DNA of 50,442 bases. It comes from JAGOUN01 sp040389005 (GTDB lineage: Bacteria > Pseudomonadota > Gammaproteobacteria > JAGOUN01). Position numbers and translations under genes: made by a program. The stretch lies in assembly GCA_040389005.1 (NCBI GenBank), contig JAZKAS010000033.1, forward strand, positions 1 to 50,442, in the 5' to 3' direction. This document shows positions 17,551 through 27,182 of this stretch, piece after piece (the first letter of the stretch is position 1; each line of letters begins with the position of its first letter). Under the pieces are notes generated by a model. That model worked only from the letters and a program-made list of their open reading frames with translations. It had not been told where the DNA came from and did not search any database.

Positions 17551-18059
17551 TAAGATTTTTTCTCTTTACTTAATTCTAATAAATGCTTACGCACGCGCTC
17601 ACGTTTAATTGACGATAAATGATCAATAAACAATACGCCATTCAGATGATCAATTTCATGCTGCACAATCACTGCATGAAAATCCGCAAAATCTTTTTCA
17701 AAAAATTGACCCTCTTTATCTTGCGCACGTACTTTCACACGTTGCGAACGCTTTACTTTGTCATAAGCACCCGGAACTGAAAGACACCCTTCTGGAGAAT
17801 CGATTGAACCATCACGCGCAATAATTTCAGGATTAATGAGATAAAAAGGTTGACGCCCTTCGTTTTCCATAGGGTCCACAGTAACAACCCGCAGGTGTAT
17901 ATTCACTTGCGTCGCGGCTAATCCTACGCCATTATCATCGTACATGGTTTCAAATAGATCATCGATCAAACTTGACAGCGCAGCATCAAACACTTCAATG
18001 GGTTTGGCTTTTTTGCGCAAACGCGGGTCAGGATAAGCTAAAATCGGTAAAACGGACAT
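17550..18059 (-). CDS. def: Peptide deformylase
   Basis: 169 residues from the ATG at 18059 (MSVLPILAYPDPRL); the frame also holds a TTG two codons before, which I do not favour. Def removes the formyl group from new N-termini. All three metal-site motifs are present: GVGLAATQ (I), EGCLSVPG (II, Cys ligand) and HEIDHLNG (III, HExxH). First gene of def-fmt-rsmB, with a GGAG about 10 bp before the ATG. The 189-bp gap upstream, shared with a divergent orphan gene, must hold its promoter. Confidence 0.97.
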   Translation of the reverse strand: MSVLPILAYPDPRLRKKAKPIEVFDAALSSLIDDLFETMYDDNGVGLAATQVNIHLRVVTVDPMENEGRQPFYLINPEIIARDGSIDSPEGCLSVPGAYDKVKRSQRVKVRAQDKEGQFFEKDFADFHAVIVQHEIDHLNGVLFIDHLSSIKRERVRKHLLELSKEKKS

Positions 18060-18254
18060 AATCAATAATGCTCCAGCTGAATATTGACGTATTTTACCTG
18101 ATTAACAAATAATTCACATGTCAATTATCAAGTGCAACTTTACTTAATTAATAACTATGTGCTATTGTTAGGCAACTTTAGATGTGGTAAAAAAATAATC
18201 AAAATGAAAGATAAAAAACTGAAATGGCAAGAAAAGTAGTATAAAGCAGAAAAT

Positions 18255-19058
18255 TTGTCTAAAGATGGTCTGTATTTTGGATATATACCAGGTAACATAG
18301 AGTACGCAGCGATACCTCAATCCGCCACTTCGTCGAAACATAGAGCTCTTCGCCTGCTCATTGAGTATGCGGGGTGTAACTATTCTGAATCACCATTTCG
18401 CCTAGCATTCAACAATGACCGAGGATTGAAAGCAACTTTTTTTCGATTCCCTAATAACAGAACTCACATGACCGCCGTCCGAACTGCGCTAGAAACTTTT
18501 TTTGCACAATACGATTCCAGCGACAGCCAAGGGAATGGTATTTTGGAGCGCCTGGCACGTAAAAAATATTTCTCAGAGCTTCTCGATGATTTAACAAAAC
18601 CCGGCGCATTAGATTTATCACCTCAGGGTGATCTGCACTGCATTTTTCAAATTATTGACGATAACTACACTCCCGTTCCGATTGAAATCATAAATCTTTT
18701 TAAAAATTTCACGAACCAAGCATTACTACCTCAGGAACTGTGCATAATGCAAAAACTTGAGGGTACATTTATCGACTTAGATACTCATGGCTTTACCTTT
18801 GAAATCTTAAATGAAAGTTTAGTAAAGGACTGCTACACTAGCGCTGAGATCGAAAAAGCTAACTTTATCTTCATCGCTTGTTATGCGAAACTTCTAAATA
18901 TTGATGAAGATCGCGTAAGAAATAATTACTTAGACAATATAAAACACTTAGATTTTAATTTTATTAAAGAGATTTTTGCTTCTGCCGAAGTAACGTACCC
19001 TGGTGAGTCAGTTGAAGTTGAAGTTGAGGTTGATTCCATATTTCCCTCTACTCCTTAA
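18255..19058 (+). CDS. Hypothetical protein, possibly a decayed gene with an in-frame stop
   Basis: 267 codons from a TTG at 18255 (SKDGLYFGYIPGNIEYAA). No family recognised; it looks soluble and ends in an acidic tail (VEVEVEVDSIFPSTP). In the same frame an ATG at 18204 starts MKDKKLKWQEK and meets TAG at 18237-18239, after which the frame continues openly as YKAENLSKDG. The simplest reading is that the original start is the ATG and an amber mutation at codon 12 cut it off. If so it is a pseudogene, or it survives by restart at the TTG. The sites before both starts are weak. It is divergent from def. The downstream 275 bp hold only repeats. Confidence 0.5.
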   Translation: MSKDGLYFGYIPGNIEYAAIPQSATSSKHRALRLLIEYAGCNYSESPFRLAFNNDRGLKATFFRFPNNRTHMTAVRTALETFFAQYDSSDSQGNGILERLARKKYFSELLDDLTKPGALDLSPQGDLHCIFQIIDDNYTPVPIEIINLFKNFTNQALLPQELCIMQKLEGTFIDLDTHGFTFEILNESLVKDCYTSAEIEKANFIFIACYAKLLNIDEDRVRNNYLDNIKHLDFNFIKEIFASAEVTYPGESVEVEVEVDSIFPSTP

Positions 19059-19177
19059 CCAGCTATTCAATACTCAAAACATACGGGGAAAATTGCGTAT
19101 CTTCAAGTGCATCAGAAATTCCACTGAATTGTGATAATTCGAATTTCCTGCCAACAAACATTAAACTTCTTTCTAAA

Positions 19178-19265
19178 CGCCCCCGAAGGGGGCGTCATTG
19201 CGAGCATAGCGTGGCAACCCATGTGAAAAAATAGGAAAGGATTGCTTCGAGTACTCGCAATAACG
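19178..19265. repeat. Palindromic repeat of the CGTCATTGCGAG family, with GC hairpin
   Basis: A perfect hairpin CGCCCCC-GAA-GGGGGCG (19178-19194) runs into CGTCATTGCGAG (19193) and closes with CTCGCAATAACG (ending 19265). An internal ATTGCTTCGAGTACTCGC is the reverse complement of the core in the two copies near the right end of the window. The rest of 19059-19333 shows no gene. Confidence 0.8.
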
Positions 19266-19333
19266 ACAACAAGGATTTGGAAAGAGCTCTATTATTTAGC
19301 GCGCGAAAACGATATGTGTCGATTTCGTGCTAG

Positions 19334-20827
19334 TTACGACCCTGGTCGATAACTCAACGCCTCCATCAAATGTGCCTGTTGAATATTGTCTTGGTCTTCC
19401 AAATCCGCAATCGTTCGAGCAATCTTCACGATTTTTTTCGCAGATCGCATCGATAGTTTTAATCGCTCACATGTGGTTAAAAAAAACTGCTCTTCTTGCA
19501 TCGAAAGCGCCCCATATTGTTCTAATGCTTTTGAAGAGAGGCGCGCATTAAGATGTTGTTGTCGTGTATATTGTTTTTTATGAGCTCGCGTAATTTTTTC
19601 TCGCATCTCTTTTGAGGTCACGCTATTTTCTTCTTTTTTATGCAGATCATGATACGTCACGCGTGGCACATCAACATGCAAATCAATACGATCTAACAAT
19701 GGCCCCGATAATTTATTTTGATAACGCACAATTTGTTGCGGTGTACAACGGCAGGTATGATCAAGATCGCCGTAATATCCGCACGGGCAAGGATTCATCG
19801 CCGCCACTAATTGAAATTTCGCCGGAAAAGTGAGTTGTTGTTTCGCGCGTGAAATAGTCACACAGCCAGATTCGAGAGGCTGTCGTAAAGCTTCTAACAC
19901 ATTACGTTGAAATTCAGGCAGTTCATCTAAAAATAAAACGCCATTATGCGCGAGTGATATTTCTCCTGGCTTGGGTGGATTACCGCCGCCCACAAGCGCG
20001 GGCGTTGAAGCATTATGATGCGGACTACGAAACGGTCGATTCCACCAACCTTGTGGATCGTCTTGATAATACAGCGAGCGCAAACAGCCAATTTCTAATC
20101 GCTCTTGTTCTGTTGGCGCGGGGAGTACGGTGGCCAATCGTTCTGCCAGCATTGTCTTTCCTGTTCCTGGCGGGCCTTTTAACAACACATGATGACCACC
20201 CGCCGCGGCAATCATGAGCGCACGTTTTGCATGTGCTTGACCTTTGATATCACTCCAATCGATGGAAAACGGAATTTCTTTATATTGCGTATTTTCAAGA
20301 GGCATTTTAAATAACTCTGGTTTTTGCAAACCTTCGCACACTTCACTTAAATGCTTAGCCACATAATGCGTATTTTCAACTAAAGAAATCTCTGATGCAT
20401 TTTCTTCTGGCAACACTAAAATACGTTTCGCTTCTTTTGTTTTGATTGCAATGGGAAGTGCGCCACGAATTTTTCTGAGTTCACCCGTCAAACCTAATTC
20501 ACCGGCAAATTCATATTGTTCAATATTTTCTACCTGAATTTGATTCGAAGCTAATAAAATTCCAAGCGCAATGGGCAAATCAAATCGCCCACCTTCTTTG
20601 GGTAAATCAGCGGGCGCAAGATTCACGGTAATACGCCGCGTTGGCAATTCAAAATGATTGCTAATTAAAGCGCTGCGAATGCGATCACGACTTTCTTTAA
20701 CCGCAGTTTCCGGCAACCCAACAATAAAAAAATTCGGCATACCGTACGTAATATGTACTTCAACCGTAACAAGAGGCGCATCAATGCCAACACTGGCACG
20801 CGTGTATACAATAGCGAGTTGATTCAT
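19334..20827 (-). CDS. comM: ComM/YifB family Mg-chelatase-like AAA ATPase
   Basis: 497 residues from the ATG at 20827 (MNQLAIVYTRASVGIDAP); a TTG five codons before is less likely. ComM is a hexameric helicase that extends branch migration of incoming DNA in natural transformation. Seen: the Lon-like N-terminal fold with VEVHITYGMPNFFIVGLPE, NLAPADLPKEGGRFDLP, Walker A LKGPPGTGKTMLAERL, FRSPHHNAS, Walker B GVLFLDELPEF, a CPCGYYGD zinc-like loop, and the C-terminal ARTIADLE...LMEALSYR. With dprA in the same window it points to a competence machinery. Confidence 0.95.
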   Translation of the reverse strand: MNQLAIVYTRASVGIDAPLVTVEVHITYGMPNFFIVGLPETAVKESRDRIRSALISNHFELPTRRITVNLAPADLPKEGGRFDLPIALGILLASNQIQVENIEQYEFAGELGLTGELRKIRGALPIAIKTKEAKRILVLPEENASEISLVENTHYVAKHLSEVCEGLQKPELFKMPLENTQYKEIPFSIDWSDIKGQAHAKRALMIAAAGGHHVLLKGPPGTGKTMLAERLATVLPAPTEQERLEIGCLRSLYYQDDPQGWWNRPFRSPHHNASTPALVGGGNPPKPGEISLAHNGVLFLDELPEFQRNVLEALRQPLESGCVTISRAKQQLTFPAKFQLVAAMNPCPCGYYGDLDHTCRCTPQQIVRYQNKLSGPLLDRIDLHVDVPRVTYHDLHKKEENSVTSKEMREKITRAHKKQYTRQQHLNARLSSKALEQYGALSMQEEQFFLTTCERLKLSMRSAKKIVKIARTIADLEDQDNIQQAHLMEALSYRPGS

Positions 20828-20919
20828 GTGAATTCTCAACAATAAAAGTTAAATAGAGTTTTTAAAAAAATAGAACGGTACGGGTGGGATGTGAAGCATA
20901 AAGGAAATTCAGAAAAAAA

Positions 20920-21363
20920 TCATTCTTCTTGTTGATACTGATCTTTCAAGCTTGCGCATTTTACGGGAGGAAGCTGCTTAACTTCTTGCTTTAAGATTTT
21001 ATTGATCGAACCCATTAATTGATAGACCCATTTCTCGTAAACGGAATCAATCGTATCGTCTTCGACATCATAATCCATGTTTTTGCTATCAAAATATTCA
21101 ATACTAAATCCACGATACCCATAAGCGACATGCACCATCGCCTGCAGTTGCGCAGTTGTTTTTCGAGCCTCAAGAATATGCGCAGAAGAAGAAATAATTT
21201 CCCAATGCTGATCCATAAGACCCGCTATGACGGCTTGCTCTACTTGCTCCACCGATTGAATTTGACAAGGAACTGGCGCACCAATTTGCGGCACGGTAGT
21301 TGATGAACAAGCAGCCAACATAAAAAAAATCGAAGCTGTTAATAAGCACAATACTTGTTTCAT
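20920..21363 (-). CDS. Predicted lipoprotein, conserved proteobacterial type
   Basis: 147 residues. A type II signal peptide with lipobox LAAC (Cys at about residue 19) predicts an outer-membrane-anchored periplasmic protein. The body (VEQVEQAVIAGLMDQHWEI, followed by ILEARKTTAQLQAMVHVAYGYRGFSIEY) resembles a small lipoprotein family seen in many proteobacteria with a SVxxVExAI start and a YxxWVxxL helix near the end; here YEKWVYQLMGSI. Function unknown. It is upstream of comM on the same strand. Confidence 0.8.
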   Translation of the reverse strand: MKQVLCLLTASIFFMLAACSSTTVPQIGAPVPCQIQSVEQVEQAVIAGLMDQHWEIISSSAHILEARKTTAQLQAMVHVAYGYRGFSIEYFDSKNMDYDVEDDTIDSVYEKWVYQLMGSINKILKQEVKQLPPVKCASLKDQYQQEE

Positions 21364-21383
21364 GTGACATCCTTATATTATCT

Positions 21384-21409
21384 GGGCAGGCACAAGGAGC
21401 AGCCCCTAC
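21384..21409. repeat. Palindromic repeat overlapping the tolC stop codon
   Basis: Read along tolC: TAGGGGCTGCTCCTTGTGCC then TGCCC. The first TAG (21408-21406) is the tolC stop. It is related to the copies at the glnA and dprA ends and may serve as a weak hairpin terminator. Confidence 0.75.
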
Positions 21410-22848
21410 ATCGCAGGATTTGTTTTTGGATGATAATTATTTTGCAATGCCTGTAATTCATATTTTTTATTAGCGTCTTCTGATTTTGCTATGACCGCTG
21501 CATCGCCCAACCAATCATTAATCGCTTCTATATCATTCAACCCTAAAATTCCGGTGTCACTTTTAAGATTGACTAAATTCGTGACGTAATTATATCGATC
21601 TGCCGCATACGATTGCTCAGACTGATAAAGCAAACTTTGTTGATTAAGCACATCAATCATCGTTTGCGTTCCAACGCGATAACCAGCTTCTAATCCACGC
21701 AGTGCGCTCACATTCGATTTCACGGAAGTTTCATCTGCTTGTACAGCGCTGATCGCCGACATCACATTCAAATAATCAACGCGCGTACTGGTTTCAACCG
21801 TGCGGTGTTCTAATTCCAGATTATGAATAGCCGTTTCATAATTAAATTCTGCTTGTCGCGTTTGCGCCGTCACTAAACCGCCTTCAAATATCGGTATCGT
21901 CACATCCAAACCTACCGAACCCGTATTGGTGCGTGAAGAGCCTGCATCTGAGATGTAATCCGACGTTTGATATTGATAATCAGTACCATAAGAAGCATTC
22001 AAATTCACTGTGGGTAAATGACCACCCCATTCCGCGCTGACTGTTTTCATCGCCGCAGTCGCAGTGTAATGCGCTGCTTTCAACGCAGGATTATTCTCAA
22101 CCGCTGCTTTGACCCAATCATTGACTTTTTTCGGATCGGGTGAAACCAACGGAAAATCTTTATTCAATGCAGAAAATGTTTTGTATTCTTTTCCCGTTAC
22201 TGCGCGCAATGTTTCAATCGCATCGGCGACTGAATTCTGCGCAGCAACTTGTTGCGATACCGCTGTTGAATAAGCCGCTTGTGCTGTATAAACATCGGTT
22301 TGTGTATTCGTACCCACACGGTATTGTTGTTGCGCTTGTGTGAGTGAACTTTTATTAGCAACGACATTCGCCTCTGCGTAACGTAAATTTTCTTGCGCTT
22401 CTAAAACTGAAAAATAATCAGTTGCCACCGTGACAATCAATGTTTGCAATGCAGCATAATATGTCGCTGCAGCAGCTTTTACCGTATCTTGTGCGGCACG
22501 AAACTCTTCGATCGCGGTAAAATCAAAAATCGATTGTGATAACGACAAGGCTACACCGTAACCTTTGCTAGTGGTTGTATTATCTGTTTGTGCGGCACCG
22601 GATTCTTTGACTTTATTTAAAAACAACGAACCATTACTACTGCTACCCAAAGAAAGCTGCGGCAATAATACCGCGCGACTAATCGGCGTATCTTGAAGCG
22701 CTGCATGATAGGTACTTTGCGCCGCCAAATAAGTTGGATCGCTTTTTAAGGCATCGTTATAGGCTTCGATAAGATCAGTCGCCAATACAGGAGTGCTCAA
22801 TAAACAACCTGCTAAACCAAGTAAAATGACCGATAATTTCTTTTTCAT
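21406..22848 (-). CDS. tolC: TolC-family outer membrane efflux protein
   Basis: 480 residues from the ATG at 22848, chosen because it begins the signal peptide MKKKLSVILLGLAGCLL...VLA; a GTG further up gives a tail without meaning. TolC is a trimeric outer-membrane channel for type I secretion and RND/MFS efflux. Seen: two OEP repeats, the first with DLIEAYNDALKSDPTYLAAQ and QQYRVGTNTQTDVYTAQAAY, the second with EFNYETAIHNLE and GYRVGTQTMIDVLNQQ, the expected internal duplication. No transporter or fusion protein gene is next to it, as for the general TolC of enterics. Confidence 0.94.
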   Translation of the reverse strand: MKKKLSVILLGLAGCLLSTPVLATDLIEAYNDALKSDPTYLAAQSTYHAALQDTPISRAVLLPQLSLGSSSNGSLFLNKVKESGAAQTDNTTTSKGYGVALSLSQSIFDFTAIEEFRAAQDTVKAAAATYYAALQTLIVTVATDYFSVLEAQENLRYAEANVVANKSSLTQAQQQYRVGTNTQTDVYTAQAAYSTAVSQQVAAQNSVADAIETLRAVTGKEYKTFSALNKDFPLVSPDPKKVNDWVKAAVENNPALKAAHYTATAAMKTVSAEWGGHLPTVNLNASYGTDYQYQTSDYISDAGSSRTNTGSVGLDVTIPIFEGGLVTAQTRQAEFNYETAIHNLELEHRTVETSTRVDYLNVMSAISAVQADETSVKSNVSALRGLEAGYRVGTQTMIDVLNQQSLLYQSEQSYAADRYNYVTNLVNLKSDTGILGLNDIEAINDWLGDAAVIAKSEDANKKYELQALQNNYHPKTNPAM

Positions 22849-22907
22849 AAACGATGAAACCCTGCTTAAAAACGACCGCCTAGAATAGACAATTGGCCTA
22901 TTAAATA

Positions 22908-22938
22908 CAAGGGCGGACACAAGGCACGACCCCTATAG
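22908..22938. repeat. Palindromic repeat overlapping the glnA stop codon
   Basis: Read along glnA: TAGGGGTCGTGCCTTGTGTC then CGCCC. The TAG (22935-22933) is the glnA stop. Same family as the repeats at the tolC and dprA ends. Confidence 0.75.
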
Positions 22939-24354
22939 CGCATAATACATATCAAATTCTACTGGATGCACCGTCATATTCAGTCGAGTGATTTCCTGTT
23001 CTTTCAACTCAATATACGCCGCGAGAATTTCGGGTGTAAAAACTCCGCCTTCCAATAAAAATGCTTGATCAGCTTTTAATGAATCAATCGCTTCACGTAA
23101 TGAACCACACATATCGGGCACTTTGTTCGCTTCTTCTTTCGGCAAATGATAAAGATCTTTATCCAACGCCTCACCCGGATGAATTTTATTTTTAATGCCA
23201 TCAAGACCCGCCATCAACATCGCGGAAAATGCTAAATAAGGATTGGCTAATGGATCTGGAAAACGCACTTCAATTCTTTTTTCAACCGCGTGGCTAACAA
23301 ACGGAATGCGAATTGCCGCTGAACGATTACTCGCTGAATACGCTAATTTTACGGGCGCTTCATAGCCAGGCACTAATCGTTTGTAACTATTAGTCGTTGG
23401 ATTGGTTAATGCATTCAAGGCTTTGGCATGTTTTAAAATACCGCCGATATAATAAATCGCCATTTCTGACAGGCCCGCATAGGCATCACCGGAAAACAAA
23501 TTTTTACCCTCTTTAGCCAGCGATTGATGAGTGTGCATTGCGCTGCCATTATCGCCCACCATTGGCTTTGGCATAAATGTCACTGTTTTTCCATAGCTTA
23601 ATGCAACATTACGAATGCAATATTTAAACGTTTGCGCTTCGTCACATTTTCTGGTTAACGTAGAATATTTTGTCGTAATTTCGTTTTGATTGGCGGTGGC
23701 CACTTCATGATGATGCACTTCAGGAATCAACCCCATTTGCTCTAACACCAGGCACATTTCAGAACGTAAATCGTGCGAGGAATCCATCGGCGGCACAGGA
23801 AAATATCCGCCTTTTACTGCGGGGCGATAGCCCATATTGCCGTATTCCATTTTTTTATTCGTATTCCACGCGCCTTCATTCGAATCAATCGCATACGATA
23901 TTTCACGCATATCGACCGACCATCGCACATCATCAAATACAAAAAATTCAACTTCATGCCCCATGTATGCAACATCGGCGAACCCTGTCTTTTTCAAATA
24001 TTCTTCGGCGCGTATTGCAACCGCACGAGGGTCACTATGATAAGAGTTTAACGTTTGTGGATCAAAAATATCGCAACGCACGATGAGTGTTTTTGCATTA
24101 AAAAAAGGATCAAGCACTGCACTTTCTAAAATTGGTTTCAATACTAGATCTGATTTATCAATCGAGGCCCAACCTTCAATCGATGAGCCATCAAATACTT
24201 TTCCATCAGTAAATAATGATTCATTGACACGCGCAATAGGAATCGTAATATGATGTTCTTTAGCGCGAAGATCCGAAAATCGTAAATCAACAAATTGCAC
24301 TTCTTCTTTTTCGATCAATTCAAAAATGGTTTTTATAGATATTTTTTCCGACAC
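22933..24354 (-). CDS. glnA: Glutamine synthetase, type I
   Basis: 473 residues from a GTG with a perfect AAGGAG 7 bp upstream. GlnA makes glutamine from glutamate, ammonia and ATP as a dodecamer. Seen: FTDGKVFDGSSIEGW, metal-site GHEVEFFVFD, GYFPVPPMDSS, HHHEVATANQNEI, NGSAMHTHQSL, RIPFVSHAVEKRIEVRFPD, and the adenylylation-loop Tyr in DKDLYHLPKEE, so control by GlnE is expected. No glnL/glnG is adjacent. It follows the cytochrome b561 gene by 30 bp on the same strand. Confidence 0.97.
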   Translation of the reverse strand: MSEKISIKTIFELIEKEEVQFVDLRFSDLRAKEHHITIPIARVNESLFTDGKVFDGSSIEGWASIDKSDLVLKPILESAVLDPFFNAKTLIVRCDIFDPQTLNSYHSDPRAVAIRAEEYLKKTGFADVAYMGHEVEFFVFDDVRWSVDMREISYAIDSNEGAWNTNKKMEYGNMGYRPAVKGGYFPVPPMDSSHDLRSEMCLVLEQMGLIPEVHHHEVATANQNEITTKYSTLTRKCDEAQTFKYCIRNVALSYGKTVTFMPKPMVGDNGSAMHTHQSLAKEGKNLFSGDAYAGLSEMAIYYIGGILKHAKALNALTNPTTNSYKRLVPGYEAPVKLAYSASNRSAAIRIPFVSHAVEKRIEVRFPDPLANPYLAFSAMLMAGLDGIKNKIHPGEALDKDLYHLPKEEANKVPDMCGSLREAIDSLKADQAFLLEGGVFTPEILAAYIELKEQEITRLNMTVHPVEFDMYYAL

Positions 24355-24383
24355 GATAGACTCCTTATTACCTTAATCTGTTA

Positions 24384-24932
24384 TTATTTTTTTCCGGGCA
24401 ACATGCGTTTTAATACATCATCTTTTAACACAAAATGATGGATTAGCGCCGCTAACACATGAAATGACACTAAAACAATTAATACAATGGCTAAAAAATT
24501 ATGAAGTTGAAACATTTGATTCGCTAAATTTTCATTCAATGAAATCCCTGGCATCGGAAAATAAAACCAACCCAAAAAATGCGGTATATGTCCTGCCGCC
24601 GTTGACATGACCCAGCCGGAAATCGGCATCGCAATGATCACTAGATAAATCGCATAATGCGCTAATCGGACAAACACTTTATACGCAGGCGGAAGGGTAG
24701 CCGAATAACCTGGTTGAATATTGAACCAACGCCAACTCAAACGCAGGGCCACCAAAGCAAGAATAATAATGCCAATCGTTTTATGCGTGTTATAGGGAAT
24801 TTCTCCCGTAGATGCGGGGAAATCTTCCAAAAAATAACCCAACACCAACATGGCGATAATCAAAAAAGCAATTACCCAGTGAAAGCTTTTTGCGACAAAC
24901 CCAAATGAATTAATTGTATTTTTTGCGGACAT
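24384..24932 (-). CDS. Cytochrome b561 family protein
   Basis: 182 residues with four membrane helices (about 15-33, 50-67, 92-110, 140-163). These small diheme inner-membrane proteins move electrons, probably between quinol and a periplasmic acceptor such as superoxide. Seen: haem-ligand candidates His18 in KSFHWVIAFL, His in NTHKTIGIIIL, and two late His residues in FQLHNFLAI and SFHVLAALIHH. ALRLSWRW is a family signature. It ends KRMLPGKK. It lies directly upstream of glnA, and no metabolic link is evident. Confidence 0.92.
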   Translation of the reverse strand: MSAKNTINSFGFVAKSFHWVIAFLIIAMLVLGYFLEDFPASTGEIPYNTHKTIGIIILALVALRLSWRWFNIQPGYSATLPPAYKVFVRLAHYAIYLVIIAMPISGWVMSTAAGHIPHFLGWFYFPMPGISLNENLANQMFQLHNFLAIVLIVLVSFHVLAALIHHFVLKDDVLKRMLPGKK

Positions 24933-25010
24933 ATTTTTTTCTCAATCCAAAGATTGCTATGTAACCATAAAAAGCTAAAATAGCGCTACTCATTTTTGCA
25001 TGAATTGCTC

Positions 25011-26408
25011 ATGACCAAAACATTTCTTTTTTACGATCTTGAAACTTCTGATCTTAACCCCGCATTTGGTCAAGTGATTCAGTTTTCAGCTATTCGTACA
25101 GATTTAAACTTGAATGAACTTGAACGTTACGAATGGATAATTCGGCCCAACCCAGATGTGATTCCCAGCCCTATGGCGATGATTATTCATCGCACCCCCA
25201 TCGCACTTTGGGAGCAAGGCGAACCTGAATTAACCGTTATTCAACGTATTCATGCTTTATTCAATACGCCAGGCACCATTAGTATTGGATATAACACACT
25301 TGGCTTTGATGATGAGTTTTTACGCTTTAGTTTTTATCGTAATTTACTTACACCTTACACGCATCAATTCGCGAATAGTTGTAGCCGCGCGGATCTTTAT
25401 CCGGTCACTGCGCTTTATTATTTATTTCACCCTGAGGTTCTTAACTGGCCCATACGTAACGAAAAAATTAGTTTAAAACTTGATGGAATAAACGAGTTAA
25501 ATAAATTGGCGACTGGCGCAGCGCATACGGCAATTGTCGATATTGAAATAACGATTGCGCTTGCGAAAAAATTTATGCAGCACCCAGAGACCTGGCAATA
25601 TGCATTGGGATATTTTGAAAAAGAAAAAGACGACGAACGTACACAAAAACTTCCTTTAGTATTAGAGAAAAAGCACGCTATTTTAATCGACGGAATTTTC
25701 GGTGCATCACTTAATTTTTGTGCCCCCGTATTACATTTAGGCACGCATTACCATTTTAAAAATCAATCATGCTGGCTACGTTTAGATATTGAAAATTTAT
25801 CTCAGTCGACACTTGAAGATTTTATTCAATATAACTGGGTGATCAATAAAAAATTAGCTGAACCTGGATTTTTGTTACCACCTACCGAAAAATATCTCAA
25901 TAAATTAACTTCTGATAAAAAAAAATTACTGAAAAAAAATATCGCATGGCTTGAAGAAAATCCTAAAATTCTTAGGGCTATTACACAGCATTATTGCGAT
26001 TATACCTACCCAAAATATCCTGATATTGCCCCAGAAGCAGCACTTTATTATCAAGGCTTTTGGAATAGTGAACAACAGCAACAATCACTGCAATTTCATC
26101 GCACACCTGACATGAAAAAATCAGAAGTGATTGATCGAATAACGCATCCATTATTAAAAACACTCGCCATTCATGCGTTAGGACGATTAGATCTTAATCT
26201 TCTGTCTGATGAGCAACGTGAAGAATTAGACAATTATTGGGGTAAATGTAGAAATAATCCTGAAAAAATAATTGATTACAAAGGTAAACAAAAATTAAGT
26301 TTACAACAAGCGCTTGAAGAAATTCAAAAACTTAAAAACGATGTTACATTGGATAATGAACAACGCGAATTATTGCAAGCATTAGAAAAATGGATGTTTA
26401 AAAAATAA
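25011..26408 (+). CDS. sbcB: Exodeoxyribonuclease I (SbcB)
   Basis: 465 residues from the ATG at 25011 (MTKTFLFYDLETSD); the frame opens five codons earlier only with a TTG. ExoI digests single-stranded DNA 3'-5' in recombination and repair. Seen: DEDD-family ExoI motif FYDLETSDLNPAFGQ (Asp and Glu), GYNTLGFDDEFLR with a further Asp and the FYRN that follows, a third site AAHTAIVDIEITIALAK with the catalytic His/Asp, then the SH3-like and C-terminal helical parts ending LLQALEKWMFK. Convergent with xthA, 11 bp overlap. Confidence 0.94.
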   Translation: MTKTFLFYDLETSDLNPAFGQVIQFSAIRTDLNLNELERYEWIIRPNPDVIPSPMAMIIHRTPIALWEQGEPELTVIQRIHALFNTPGTISIGYNTLGFDDEFLRFSFYRNLLTPYTHQFANSCSRADLYPVTALYYLFHPEVLNWPIRNEKISLKLDGINELNKLATGAAHTAIVDIEITIALAKKFMQHPETWQYALGYFEKEKDDERTQKLPLVLEKKHAILIDGIFGASLNFCAPVLHLGTHYHFKNQSCWLRLDIENLSQSTLEDFIQYNWVINKKLAEPGFLLPPTEKYLNKLTSDKKKLLKKNIAWLEENPKILRAITQHYCDYTYPKYPDIAPEAALYYQGFWNSEQQQQSLQFHRTPDMKKSEVIDRITHPLLKTLAIHALGRLDLNLLSDEQREELDNYWGKCRNNPEKIIDYKGKQKLSLQQALEEIQKLKNDVTLDNEQRELLQALEKWMFKK

Positions 26409-27180
26409 AATTGGCTATGACGGGTGCGTGATCTGACGGACGTTCCCACGTACGCGGCACTTTATCAATTTCACACCCTTGAAGATGATCAGCCATCATT
26501 GCGTTTGCGACCACATGATCAATGCGCAATCCCATGTCACGCCGAAATGCCGCTTGGCGATAATCCCACCAACTATATTTCGTTTCACCGACAGGTAATT
26601 TTTTATAGCAATCGATTAAACCAAGATTAAGAATACTTTGCCACGCAGCACGCTCTTTATCGCTCACTAAAATTTGGCCACGCCATAATTCAGGATCATG
26701 CACATCTTCATTCGTCGGAGCGATATTAAAATCACCCAAGACAATCACTTTCTGATGCTTATTCAGAATTGAGGCAAGATGGTTTTTTAAATGATCCAGC
26801 CAAATGAGTTTATATAAGTATTTATCGGACCCAACTTCAGAGCCATTCGGCACATATAAATTTAATATAAACACGCCGTTAATTTCCACACCCAAAACAC
26901 GACGCTGTTCATCGACGTACCCTGGAAAATCGGTGAGCACGGTTTCTATGTGCGCGGGCTGTTTGCTTAATATTGCAACGCCATTATAGGTTTTTTGCCC
27001 TGAAACAACCGCGTGATATCCCGCTTCACGAAAAACATCAATCGGAAAATCCGCCGTTTGCATTTTAATTTCTTGAAGTGCGAGCACATCGGGTTGCGTG
27101 GTTTTCAGCCATTCTAAAACATGCTCAAGACGAACCTTCAGTGAGTTGACATTCCACGTGGCAATTTTAAACACTGCCAT
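26398..27180 (-). CDS. xthA: Exodeoxyribonuclease III (XthA)
   Basis: 260 residues. An AP endonuclease and 3'-phosphodiesterase of base excision repair. Seen: TWNVNSLKVRLEHVLEWL, LALQEIK with the metal Glu, the catalytic Tyr region NLYVPNGSEVGSDK, LGDFNIAPTNEDVHDP with Asp and Asn, SWWDYRQAAFRRDMGLRIDHV, and the final ERPSDHAPV with the catalytic Asp-His. It follows a 63-codon gene on the same strand by 2 bp. Confidence 0.96.
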   Translation of the reverse strand: MAVFKIATWNVNSLKVRLEHVLEWLKTTQPDVLALQEIKMQTADFPIDVFREAGYHAVVSGQKTYNGVAILSKQPAHIETVLTDFPGYVDEQRRVLGVEINGVFILNLYVPNGSEVGSDKYLYKLIWLDHLKNHLASILNKHQKVIVLGDFNIAPTNEDVHDPELWRGQILVSDKERAAWQSILNLGLIDCYKKLPVGETKYSWWDYRQAAFRRDMGLRIDHVVANAMMADHLQGCEIDKVPRTWERPSDHAPVIANFIF

Positions 27181-27182
27181 TA

